IMG/VR virus record: IMGVR_UViG_3300034104_002108
Coordinates: 1-37,010 of that record
DNA: 37,010 nt
Reading direction: 5' to 3' (one strand)
Source: a virus
Positions 7,628 through 14,223 of this stretch are shown one piece after another. Made by a program: the position numbers and the translations under genes. The notes beneath the pieces are model-generated. The model was not told the origin of the DNA. It worked only from the letters and a program-made list of their open reading frames with translations, and did no database searches. Every line of letters starts with the position of its first letter. Position 1 is the first letter of the stretch.

Positions 7628-7655
7628 AAGAGATTTAAAAGAGAATTAAAAGAGA
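7624..7655 (+). repeat. Three TTAAAAGAGA repeats with 11-bp period
   Basis: Identical decamers at 7624-7633, 7635-7644 and 7646-7655, each separated by one base, so the copies repeat about once per helical turn on the same DNA face. They begin at the stop of the small membrane protein gene and end 3 bases before the methyltransferase ATG. They could be an operator, a leader element with serial weak ribosome binding sites (AGAG), or replication slippage. Confidence 0.7.
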
Positions 7656-7658
7656 ATC

Positions 7659-8237
7659 ATGAATCACTACTACCAAAACATTCAAGGCTGGTTTGACTAC
7701 GAAGAGATAATCAAGCTAGCCATTGACAAAGCCGAAGACGGCGCGAAGTTTGTAGAGATCGGCGCTTGGAAAGGCAAGAGCGCCGCTTATGCAGGTGTGG
7801 AAATCCTAAACAGCGGTAAGGATATTACCTACTATGCTGTAGATCATTTCTTAGGCTCTGAAGAGCACCGCAACCCCGTGAGTGACTTTTACGACTTTAA
7901 GTGCCAAAGTGGTGAATTACGCACGGAATATCATGCAAACATCGAGCCTGTTAAGTCAGTAGTCAAGACTTACGATATGACAAGCGCTCAAGCTTCTAAG
8001 ATGTTCAAGAAAAAGAGCGTGGACTTCATATTTATTGACGGCTCGCATGACTTCGACTCTGTTTGCGTGGATATTGAGATATGGCTACCTAAACTGAAGC
8101 CTGGTGGAATGATCGGCGGTCATGATTATACGACGCATGAAACAGTCAAACAAGCAGTAGATACATATTTTACGGACTTGCAAATTATCGGCAAGTCATG
8201 GTTATACATTTCAAGGAGTGCAGAGAATGGCAAGTGA
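7659..8237 (+). CDS. Class I SAM-dependent methyltransferase (Methyltransf_24-like)
   Basis: A 192-residue Rossmann-fold methyltransferase. FVEIGAWKGKSA (31-42) is the SAM-binding motif I. YYAVDHF is the acidic end of strand 2. DFIFIDGSHDFDSVCVDI (about 121-138) is the motif typical of the Methyltransf_24 group, followed by LKPGGMIGGHDY. Relatives often act in sugar or cell-surface polymer modification rather than on DNA, and no DNA-methylase target motif such as DPPY or PCQ is present. Together with the two glycosyltransferase genes downstream, a role in decorating a glycan is plausible. The substrate is unknown. The start directly follows the decamer repeats. Confidence 0.82.
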   Translation: MNHYYQNIQGWFDYEEIIKLAIDKAEDGAKFVEIGAWKGKSAAYAGVEILNSGKDITYYAVDHFLGSEEHRNPVSDFYDFKCQSGELRTEYHANIEPVKSVVKTYDMTSAQASKMFKKKSVDFIFIDGSHDFDSVCVDIEIWLPKLKPGGMIGGHDYTTHETVKQAVDTYFTDLQIIGKSWLYISRSAENGK

Positions 8238-8499
8238 ATCATTAATAGCGATTGCGGCCTACAATCAAAGACAAGAAGACAATGAAAGAAAATTAAAAAT
8301 CTTAGAAAGTCAATACTACGATTTACGAGACAAATGCGAGAGAATGTTAGAATACACAAATTCATATGAATTTAGAGACATATCAAAACGCGAACAAGAT
8401 GCAATAAAAATGCAATATCAAGCAATGCGTCAATACCTTGAGTGCTTAAGTATTAGATTAGAAATACATGGCATAGAAATTACAAATTACACTTTTTAA
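8227..8499 (+). CDS. Coiled-coil hypothetical protein
   Basis: A 90-residue protein. The ATG at 8227 is chosen over an in-frame GTG at 8218 because AAGGAG (8213-8218) sits 8 bases before it and overlaps the GTG. Long charged helices (NERKLKILESQYYDLRDKCERMLEY and a second one through KREQDAIKMQYQAMRQYLE) suggest a coiled-coil hairpin. The gene overlaps the end of the methyltransferase gene by 11 bases. It is AT-rich compared with both neighbours. No domain was recognised. Confidence 0.65.
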   Translation: MASESLIAIAAYNQRQEDNERKLKILESQYYDLRDKCERMLEYTNSYEFRDISKREQDAIKMQYQAMRQYLECLSIRLEIHGIEITNYTF

Positions 8500-8510
8500 G
8501 GAGTGAACTA

Positions 8511-8834
8511 ATGGCAAAGATTGAGATTAGCGGCGAGGTAGTGTATGTCGGAGCGCCTGTAAAGTATTCCGATAAATTCACCAAAGCGGAGATCGTGGTA
8601 AAGGATTCGACAAGCAAGTATCCTGAATTTATCAAGTTCGAGGCGATCAACGACAAGGTCGAACTCATGCGAGGTTACCCGGTAGGTACTCAAGTAATTG
8701 CAGAGGGCTTTGTCGGTGGTAAGGAATACCAAAAGAAAGATGGCGGGATTGGATACATAACAAGTATCAAGCTCACTAAGATTTATGAAAACAAGCCCGC
8801 GCCTGTAGAGGTTCCCGATGCTATACCATTTTAA
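8511..8834 (+). CDS. SSB-like OB-fold protein (DUF3127-like)
   Basis: A 107-residue protein. The body alternates strands in a way expected of an OB fold (ISGEVVYVGAPV, KAEIVVKD, PEFIKFEAIND, GTQVIAEGFVGGKEY, GYITSIKLTKIYE) and resembles the Bacteroidota family DUF3127. The C-terminus, PVEVPDAIPF, mimics the acidic DDIPF tail that bacterial SSB proteins use to recruit replication and repair partners. I read it as the phage single-stranded DNA-binding protein. A strong AAGGAG sits just before the ATG. It would work with the primase, helicases and Sak4-like ATPase. The family match is from memory of the pattern; the tail is directly visible. Confidence 0.75.
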   Translation: MAKIEISGEVVYVGAPVKYSDKFTKAEIVVKDSTSKYPEFIKFEAINDKVELMRGYPVGTQVIAEGFVGGKEYQKKDGGIGYITSIKLTKIYENKPAPVEVPDAIPF

Positions 8835-9078
8835 CGATAGCTTTGACGAGATGCCTACCCTTGACTGGGAGGAACTCAAAGACAAAGACTTTAAGACCGA
8901 GATCATGAAAAACGGCGTGCCTTTCGAGGCGCGTCTGTTTCTTGCGGGTTCTGGATGGAAGCTGAAGCTAACTAACAAGGTAACAGGCCGATACGCTTTG
9001 GAGCTTAGGTTTCGTAATATGAGTCTTAATGATGCGATGGTAAAAGCGGAGTTTTACATCTTGGAGAACTTGGAATGA
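8818..9078 (+). CDS. Hypothetical protein
   Basis: An 86-residue protein whose ATG lies inside the last codons of the SSB-like gene (17-base overlap) with GAGG a short distance upstream; a second in-frame ATG at 8851 is possible. The sequence is acidic at the N-terminus (FNDSFDEMPTLDWEELKDKDF) and then strand-rich (FEARLFLAGSGWKLKLTN, YALELRFRN). No domain was recognised. Its overlap with both the SSB-like gene and the GT25-like gene shows it is part of the same transcription unit. Confidence 0.6.
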   Translation: MLYHFNDSFDEMPTLDWEELKDKDFKTEIMKNGVPFEARLFLAGSGWKLKLTNKVTGRYALELRFRNMSLNDAMVKAEFYILENLE

Positions 9079-9680
9079 GACTATCCGAGTGTGATGTTAG
9101 GTATATCAATTTAGATACGGCTCTTAGCAACCGAATAGAGATGGAGCGCCAGTTTGGAATGCTTGGCATGAATAAGACCGAGAGGATAAGTGCAAAGACA
9201 ATACCAGCGCCAAGCGGCTCTAAATTTGACAAGCACTTTGTCGGATGTGGACAATCACATATAGATGCACTGCAGTCAGGTGACGCTCCATTGTTGATAC
9301 TTGAAGACGATGCACAAGTTACCGAGCACTACCGAGAAGAGATAGATATTCCACACGGCGCGGATGCGATCTATCTTGGTTGGTCAACTGCAAATAAGAA
9401 AATGACAGTAAAGAACTTCAGCGAAAACTTAGTAAAGGTCACAGGCTTAGCGGCGGCTCATGCTATACTCTATTTGAGCAAACGATTCAAGGACTTTGCA
9501 GAGGATGCGATCAGGCGTGCAATCTATGAAGAGCAAGTTCCTTTGGATGTGATGCTTGCGTATATTCAAAAAGACTTCAATGTCTATGCAGTTCGCAAGC
9601 CGTATTTTATCCAATCGGATGCACGATATTCGCTAAACAAATGGGAATCACTAACAAGAGGCGAACTACATGAGACTTGA
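9075..9680 (+). CDS. Glycosyltransferase family 25-like protein
   Basis: A 201-residue protein with the layout of GT25 (the LPS-biosynthesis glycosyltransferase family): RYINLDTALSNRIEMERQF at the N-terminus, where Asn-Leu-Asp and the following Arg are conserved, ERISAKTI, then VGCGQSHIDAL and the metal-binding LLILEDDAQV (LEDD 76-79). GT25 enzymes transfer sugars, commonly galactose, to lipooligosaccharide or protein. It starts 4 bases inside the previous gene and overlaps the next glycosyltransferase gene. Possible targets are host surface glycan, phage virion protein or modified DNA; the sequence does not decide. Confidence 0.82.
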   Translation: MRLSECDVRYINLDTALSNRIEMERQFGMLGMNKTERISAKTIPAPSGSKFDKHFVGCGQSHIDALQSGDAPLLILEDDAQVTEHYREEIDIPHGADAIYLGWSTANKKMTVKNFSENLVKVTGLAAAHAILYLSKRFKDFAEDAIRRAIYEEQVPLDVMLAYIQKDFNVYAVRKPYFIQSDARYSLNKWESLTRGELHET

Positions 9681-10305
9681 AGTAATTATTCCCTACCGCA
9701 ATCGCGAGGCTCACATAAGCAAGCAAGTCCCTCACCTCTTTAAGACGCTTGAGGCTCAAGGCTTGGACTTTGGTATTACCATTGTAGAGCAAGAAGAGGG
9801 AAAGCTCTTTAATACCGGCATGATGAAAAACATAGGATTCCTAGAGTCTCAACACGCTGATTACTTTTGTTTTCATGATGTGGATATGTACGCTCAAGAT
9901 GCAGACTATTCACCAGTCACGATGCCTACTCACTTGGCAAGGTATGTAGAACAATACGACTGGGATATGCCTTACCGTGCTTACTTTGGCGGAGTGACGT
10001 TATTTGACAAAGATAGTTACCGCAAAATAAACGGCTACTCTAATGAATACTGGGGTTGGGCTGTCGATGATGACGATCTATATTGGCGATGCGTCCTTAC
10101 AGGCTTTGCAAGGAGAGAGGGGCGGTTTTGGTCCGATGATCATGACCGCGAGAACTACGACAAATGGCAAGAAGAAAACTGGGCTAAGTTTCAGGCTTCG
10201 CTTTTGGACACTGAAGCCAAGAGTGGAATTACAACAACGGAATACACTGTACTAGAGTCTAAGCAATTTAATCCACAGCTTAGGCGTATTTTAGTTTCTA
10301 TTTAG
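9670..10305 (+). CDS. Beta-1,4-galactosyltransferase-like (GT7) protein
   Basis: A 211-residue GT-A enzyme with unusually clear GT7 signatures: VIIPYRNREAH (5-15), FNTGMMKNIGF (48-58), the metal-binding FHDVDMY (68-74), YFGGVTLFDKDSYRKINGY, and YWGWAVDDDDLYWR (127-140). The last matches the WGWGGEDDD segment of animal beta-1,4-galactosyltransferases that holds the acceptor sugar and catalytic acid. It has no signal or membrane anchor, so it acts in the cytoplasm. With the GT25-like partner directly upstream (overlapping genes) it may extend a short glycan. The donor sugar is inferred only from family resemblance. Confidence 0.85.
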   Translation: MRLEVIIPYRNREAHISKQVPHLFKTLEAQGLDFGITIVEQEEGKLFNTGMMKNIGFLESQHADYFCFHDVDMYAQDADYSPVTMPTHLARYVEQYDWDMPYRAYFGGVTLFDKDSYRKINGYSNEYWGWAVDDDDLYWRCVLTGFARREGRFWSDDHDRENYDKWQEENWAKFQASLLDTEAKSGITTTEYTVLESKQFNPQLRRILVSI

Positions 10306-10316
10306 GAATAATCACA

Positions 10317-10583
10317 ATGGATGCAATTAAGACCTTTGTCCCTTTGGTCGCATTATCAGTCATTGCACTAGGTGCGACCTTAGGCGTGGGAGATGGGAGT
10401 TTTAGCACATTCGCGGTCGGTCTTAGCAAGTATGCACTTGCAGTTGGGGCGGCGTGGTTTGTGGATTCGTACTTAATCAAGGAGGTAAATACTCGTGAAA
10501 TTATCGCACAAAATCCTATCGCTTACGCTCTTTACTTGTCTGCTAACATCATCACAGCCGCTCTCTGCTTCTCTCAGTCCTAA
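10317..10583 (+). CDS. Putative holin
   Basis: An 88-residue protein with three hydrophobic segments at about 7-23 (FVPLVALSVIALGATLG), 32-53 and 69-85 and no other domain, the size and plan of a class I holin. The endolysin gene starts inside its 3' end in another frame, which supports a lysis role. Its job would be to permeabilise the inner membrane at a set time. Sequence families of holins are too diverse to confirm this. A second small membrane gene at 11472 is an alternative holin. Confidence 0.6.
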   Translation: MDAIKTFVPLVALSVIALGATLGVGDGSFSTFAVGLSKYALAVGAAWFVDSYLIKEVNTREIIAQNPIAYALYLSANIITAALCFSQS

Positions 10584-11052
10584 GGTTCTGCTTATAGCCA
10601 AGGGCTTTATAGGCACGAAAGAAGAGGGTAATAACGGCGGCTACTGGGTTCGCCGCTTTCAAGCGAGCACCAAGAGCCCAAAGGGCGCTCAATGGTGTGC
10701 AAGTTTTGTCAACTTTTGTCTTGACTCTGCTGGGGTTAAAGGCTTGCCGTTCACTGGGTCGGGCTTGGCGCGTCATTTTGCGACGAGAAATAAGACCATA
10801 AAGGCTACGAAAGTCATTGCTGAAAACATGACCTTACCACCGGGCACTATCATTGTATGGAGACGCGGAACGACTCCCTTTGGTCATGCAGGGATAGTTG
10901 ATACATGGCAGGGCAAAAAGGGCACGACAGTAGAGGGTAATACAAGCTCGGGGCTTCGAGGCTCGCAGCATGACGGCGATGGCGTTTGGGCAAGAACGCG
11001 AGTAATTAATCCGACGAGCTACTTCAGAATTACGGATTTCGTGATTTATTAA
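10495..11052 (+). CDS. Secreted CHAP-domain endolysin
   Basis: A 185-residue protein beginning with GTG, supported by AAGGAGG 9 bases upstream. Residues 1-25 form a Sec-type signal peptide: a basic start (MKLSHK), a hydrophobic core (ILSLTLFTCLL) and a polar end (TSSQPLSAS). The rest is a CHAP amidase/peptidase domain with the catalytic Cys in AQWCASFVNF (C68), His in FGHAGIVD (H131) and the acidic/polar site in VEGNTS (E147, N149). It should cleave peptidoglycan in the periplasm. With its own export signal, lysis may not need a holin for enzyme release. It overlaps the holin candidate. Confidence 0.88.
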   Translation: MKLSHKILSLTLFTCLLTSSQPLSASLSPKVLLIAKGFIGTKEEGNNGGYWVRRFQASTKSPKGAQWCASFVNFCLDSAGVKGLPFTGSGLARHFATRNKTIKATKVIAENMTLPPGTIIVWRRGTTPFGHAGIVDTWQGKKGTTVEGNTSSGLRGSQHDGDGVWARTRVINPTSYFRITDFVIY

Positions 11053-11060
11053 AAATAAAA

Positions 11061-11093
11061 TTTCTAAGTCCGTTTTAGTTGTGCTTATATTTG
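11061..11093 (+). promoter_or_regulatory. Candidate Bacteroidota-type promoter for the late unit
   Basis: TATATTTG at 11086-11093 matches the TAnnTTTG -7 element of Bacteroidota sigma-ABfr promoters exactly. TTTC at 11061-11064, 21 bases upstream, is one change from the TTTG -33 element. It lies in the only gap between the lysis genes and the structural genes. A match of this length can occur by chance in AT-rich DNA. Confidence 0.4.
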
Positions 11094-11137
11094 TTTTGCC
11101 AACATAGGCACTCCTTATCTCATGCCTTCACTCCGCG

Positions 11138-11165
11138 AGGGCTTCTTTCGAGAGGCCCTTGTTTT
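11138..11165 (+). terminator. Intrinsic terminator after the lysis genes
   Basis: AGGGC (11138-11142) pairs with GCCCT (11155-11159); the 12-base interior can add a TC/GA pair, and TTGTTTT follows. It closes the early/lysis unit. It also lies downstream of the promoter candidate at 11061-11093, so it could act as an attenuator in a late leader. Confidence 0.55.
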
Positions 11166-11178
11166 AACCGATATAGCG

Positions 11179-11475
11179 ATGGACATATTTAGTGAACTTT
11201 TGCGTAATGTTTTAGCGACTCTGGTAAGTACGGTAACGATTGTTATTATGTTTTTCAGATTTATGAATAGGGAACGCTTGCAACACGCAAAACAAATTGC
11301 AGATGTAATTGAAAAGACCGCAAAGCACGTATTTAATACTGCAACTTTAGAGCACCGCGTAGCTCAGCTCGAAAAGACCGAGAAAGAGCAAGCCGAATCG
11401 ATAGACAAGCAATTTGCTTTAGTACACTCAAGACTTGATCAGATCTATTCCATAATTGCAGGGCTTAACAAGTGA
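11179..11475 (+). CDS. Membrane-anchored coiled-coil protein
   Basis: I place the start at ATG 11179, giving 98 residues, because the alternative ATG at 11122 would run the reading frame through the terminator hairpin. The protein has one hydrophobic segment (about 10-28, VLATLVSTVTIVIMFF) followed by a long charged coiled coil (QIADVIEKTAKHVFN... LEHRVAQLEKTEKEQAE). The topology resembles small phage lysis accessories such as antiholins or inner-membrane spanin subunits, but no specific family is recognised. Neither start has a good ribosome binding site. The gene ends coupled to the next membrane gene. Confidence 0.55.
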   Translation: MDIFSELLRNVLATLVSTVTIVIMFFRFMNRERLQHAKQIADVIEKTAKHVFNTATLEHRVAQLEKTEKEQAESIDKQFALVHSRLDQIYSIIAGLNK

Positions 11476-11672
11476 GTTTGCACTTTGGCTTCAAATATTG
11501 GAACGAGCCTACACCTGCAAAGATTCGCAGAGTCGCGGGCGCTTTAGCCGCCGCTGGCATTGCCGGTTGCGGTTTTGCCTATTTACGCGATAACTTGGCT
11601 TTGGCGATTACGCTGTTAAGCTTCGCGGTTGGTGGGTCTTTCATTGCAAAGCTTTTTACGGACAAGCCATGA
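11472..11672 (+). CDS. Small membrane protein, alternative holin candidate
   Basis: A 66-residue protein starting with GTG that overlaps the previous stop (GTGA). Two hydrophobic stretches (about 20-37, VAGALAAAGIAGCGFAYL, and 42-61, LALAITLLSFAVGGSFIA) suggest a hairpin in the membrane, a class II holin-like topology. It sits after the CHAP endolysin and before the fibre genes. No family was recognised. Confidence 0.55.
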   Translation: MSLHFGFKYWNEPTPAKIRRVAGALAAAGIAGCGFAYLRDNLALAITLLSFAVGGSFIAKLFTDKP

Positions 11673-12010
11673 GAAGAGATAGATTCAATATAGCAATTTA
11701 CCGAGGTGAGACTTTCAGTCTTGCAGTCGAATTGAAAGACGCGGACGGCGCGGCTATTAGCTTGGTCAATGCGACTTTGACCGCTCAATGCAGAGTAAAG
11801 GCTACAAATGCGACGCTCTTTACTTTCAATACGACGGTAACATCCCCTGCAAGTGATGGCAAGTTTTCAATCTCTTTGCCGGGAGCTACAAGCCTTGGAC
11901 TCACTCCGCAAAAGGGGCTTGTCTATGATGTTAAGATTGCATGGCTTGGTGGTGATACAAAGTATTGGCTTGGTGGCGATTTGGATATTATCGATACGGT
12001 GACTTCATGA
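11669..12010 (+). CDS. Putative virion/fibre-associated beta-sandwich protein
   Basis: A 113-residue protein rich in predicted strands. The N-terminal IAIYRGETFSLAVELKDADG pattern recalls the first domain of phage baseplate or fibre-attachment proteins (BppU-N-like), which often begin with an RGdtF segment. A later SDGKFSISLPGATSLGL and a closing DVKIAWLGGDTKYWLGGDLDI fit a small Ig-like sandwich. It begins the fibre cluster and is coupled to both neighbours by 4-base overlaps. The structural role is inferred; no direct family proof is available. Confidence 0.5.
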   Translation: MRRDRFNIAIYRGETFSLAVELKDADGAAISLVNATLTAQCRVKATNATLFTFNTTVTSPASDGKFSISLPGATSLGLTPQKGLVYDVKIAWLGGDTKYWLGGDLDIIDTVTS

Positions 12011-12309
12011 GTACTAACAATGTAGTCATTACGGCGCTTCCAGAGGTAGTCCGAGTTTCGGTTGGAGCTACGATCAACTCAGGCGCGGCTGTTTACATCT
12101 GGAATGAAACACCGACGGGCACAATCAACGGCTCAAATGCGACTTTCACATCATTGCAGAACTTTGTCCCTAACTCTTTGCAAGTCTTCATTAATGGCGT
12201 ATTGCAAGTGCTTACAAACGATTATACGACAAGCGGCTCAACGACAATAACTCTTAATGTTTCGCCTGTCGTTGGTGATGTTATTAGAATACATTACAAA
12301 TTAGGATAA
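12007..12309 (+). CDS. Fibre-associated protein with repeated tip domain
   Basis: The ATG at 12007 overlaps the previous stop (ATGA), giving 100 residues. From about residue 34 it carries a compact domain, ETPTGTINGSNATFT through LQVFINGVLQ, DYTTSG, TITLNVSPVVGDVIRIHYK. The same domain recurs at the C-terminus of the next gene product. Domains with this PxGxxDGxNxxFxL...YLNGxxL...DYT...ITF...P..GD pattern are common in phage fibre and tip proteins. The gene is nearly just this domain. Confidence 0.6.
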   Translation: MSTNNVVITALPEVVRVSVGATINSGAAVYIWNETPTGTINGSNATFTSLQNFVPNSLQVFINGVLQVLTNDYTTSGSTTITLNVSPVVGDVIRIHYKLG

Positions 12310-12313
12310 TACG

Positions 12314-13138
12314 ATGGCTGAAACTACAATAGCAGGCCGCCAGATACGCGATGGAGCTATAACCAATAGCAAGGTCGCTGCAGGCGCTGCAATAGATTCG
12401 AGTAAATTAGCGGACGGCGCAAACTTTCTCAAGAAGGATGGGAGCGTAGCGTTTACGGGTGCTCAGTCAATGGGTAACAACAAGCTTACTACCCTTGCGA
12501 CTCCGACTGACTCAGGCGATGCTGCAACTAAGGGCTATGTAGATACGCAAATATCTGGATTACCAAGCGCTTACAAGTATCGAACTGTAAAAGCGGCTAC
12601 AACTGCAAATATCAATTTAAGCAATCCCGGTACTGATACTTTCGATGTCGTAACTTTAACAAGTGGCGATAAGCTTTTAGTCAAAGACCAAAGCACCCAA
12701 AGCCAAAACGGTATCTATGTTTTCAACGGATCTTCAAGCGCTTTGACTCGTGCAACTGATTCGGACGCATGGGACGAGCTTGTAGGTTCTCTTGTCTATG
12801 TCGATCAAGGTTCTACTCAAGGTGAATATAGATTCTACTGCACTTCAAATTCAGGCGGTACGCTTGGTTCTACAGCGGTTGTATATGTACGTGATTTAAG
12901 CGGTACTTTGACTAATAGCAACTTCGTATTTGAAGTCACTCCGAGCGGAACTATAGATGGCTCGAATACGGCCTTTACTTTACCTGACACTCCGACTGCA
13001 GGGACTCAAAGGCTCTATCTAAATGGTCAGCGACTCAAGAGCGGCGCGGGTAATGATTACACGATTTCGACGAATACAATCACGATGGCTACGGCTCCAA
13101 TTAGCGGAGATATTCTTCTTTGCGATTACATGAAGTGA
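12314..13138 (+). CDS. Tail fibre protein
   Basis: A 274-residue fibre. The N-terminal section (AGRQIRDGAITNSKVAAGAA, SSKLADGANFLKKDGSVAF, TPTDSGDAATKGYVD) is typical of fibre stalks and adaptor segments. The middle (about 90-200) is a strand-rich domain (KLLVKDQSTQSQNGIYVF). The C-terminus repeats the tip domain of the upstream gene (VTPSGTIDGSNTAFTL... RLYLNGQRL... DYTISTNTITM... GDILLCDY). It likely binds the host surface. Separation from the tail genes by the whole head module is unusual but not rare. Confidence 0.75.
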   Translation: MAETTIAGRQIRDGAITNSKVAAGAAIDSSKLADGANFLKKDGSVAFTGAQSMGNNKLTTLATPTDSGDAATKGYVDTQISGLPSAYKYRTVKAATTANINLSNPGTDTFDVVTLTSGDKLLVKDQSTQSQNGIYVFNGSSSALTRATDSDAWDELVGSLVYVDQGSTQGEYRFYCTSNSGGTLGSTAVVYVRDLSGTLTNSNFVFEVTPSGTIDGSNTAFTLPDTPTAGTQRLYLNGQRLKSGAGNDYTISTNTITMATAPISGDILLCDYMK

Positions 13139-13144
13139 TAAGAG

Positions 13145-14017
13145 ATGCCAACAACAAAACTAAATAATGCTCAATTACCCGATGCCATTGCAAGCAAGAC
13201 AATCGGGACTAGCAATACAATCAATACGAATCTTGAGAAGCTATCCATTGCAGGCGGGTCTAATGGTCAAGTATTATCCACTAATGGTAGTGGTACTTTG
13301 TCTTGGACTACGGCAAGCGGCGGCGGTGTAACTGACGGAGACAAAGGCGATATTACCGTCTCTGGTTCGGGCTCTACTTGGACTGTAGATAATGACGCGG
13401 TCACTTATGCAAAAATACAAAACGTATCAGCGGCTTCAAAACTTTTGGGCCGTGGTGACTCAGGTTCAGGCGATGTGCAAGAGATTACACTCGGCACGGG
13501 CCTCACGATGACGGGCACGACTTTGGCTGCGAGTGGTGGTGGTGGTTTAGATACTCCAAAATTTGTAGTTACAAAAACAGCAGATGAAACAGTTACAAAT
13601 AGCACAAGCACACAGGCCGATGACGATTTGCTTCAATCTTTAGATGCCAATAAACTTTATAGGTTTCAATTTAGACTTTTGTTGTCAAGGACAAATACTA
13701 CTACATCGGTAGGAATTAGAATAAGAGTAGATGGAACGCCAGGTGGAAGCTCAGACCAAGCTGGAAAATATTATGCAATGCCTCCGTTCGGATTTGGCAA
13801 TGCCACTACTGATGAATCTTCAAGTACTACTTTTGGAGCAACGCCCGGAAATTGCAATGTCAATGGTGCTGCTATATTCGATATTACAGGAACTTTAAGA
13901 CTAACTACATCCCATACTTTAAAACTTGAATGGGCACAAGCTACCGCTACTTCAGGTAATGGTACAGTCGTCAGGAAAGGTAGTCAATTAGTTGTATGGG
14001 AAATAGGAGCTATATGA
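13145..14017 (+). CDS. Tail fibre / receptor-binding protein
   Basis: A 290-residue low-complexity fibre. The N-terminal half has the widespread collar segment (NGQVLSTNGSGTLSWTTA, DKGDITVSGSGSTWTVDNDAV, SKLLGRGDSGSGDVQEI) found in many tailed-phage fibres. From about residue 140 a globular, strand-rich domain (YRFQFRLLLSRTNTTTSVGIRIRVDG, LRLTTSHTLKLEWAQATA) looks like a C1q/TNF-type jelly roll, a plausible receptor-binding head. The codon style changes at about position 13560, where this domain begins, suggesting that the receptor domain was swapped in. Confidence 0.72.
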   Translation: MPTTKLNNAQLPDAIASKTIGTSNTINTNLEKLSIAGGSNGQVLSTNGSGTLSWTTASGGGVTDGDKGDITVSGSGSTWTVDNDAVTYAKIQNVSAASKLLGRGDSGSGDVQEITLGTGLTMTGTTLAASGGGGLDTPKFVVTKTADETVTNSTSTQADDDLLQSLDANKLYRFQFRLLLSRTNTTTSVGIRIRVDGTPGGSSDQAGKYYAMPPFGFGNATTDESSSTTFGATPGNCNVNGAAIFDITGTLRLTTSHTLKLEWAQATATSGNGTVVRKGSQLVVWEIGAI

Positions 14018-14223
14018 TACTAACATTATACAAAAAAACTGAAGCCATAAATACCCCAGAACTTGCTTGGGACGCTCAAGGCAATGCGATTGAATTCGGC
14101 GCTTCGTTCCCTGTAATGCTATGGAAATTTCGTGATGAGAACGGCAATCTTTGGAATACTGAAACTGCAATCGATGGAACGGAAGAGGAAGCCGCGAGTA
14201 TCATTTTAGGTGCTAATCAGTGA
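14014..14223 (+). CDS. Small hypothetical protein of the fibre cluster
   Basis: A 69-residue protein. ATG 14014 is preferred over ATG 13996 because it overlaps the fibre stop and has AGGAG upstream. The sequence (LTLYKKTEAINTPELAWDAQGN, FPVMLWKFRDENGNLWNTE) is acidic and compact with no known domain. By position it could be a fibre assembly factor or fibre-binding protein; this is only contextual. Confidence 0.6.
   Translation: MILTLYKKTEAINTPELAWDAQGNAIEFGASFPVMLWKFRDENGNLWNTETAIDGTEEEAASIILGANQ

Noticed and set aside
11122-11178. Longer N-terminus for the membrane/coiled-coil protein starting at 11122
   Set aside because: This extension would be encoded by the terminator hairpin and has no ribosome binding site; the ATG at 11179 begins right before the membrane helix.
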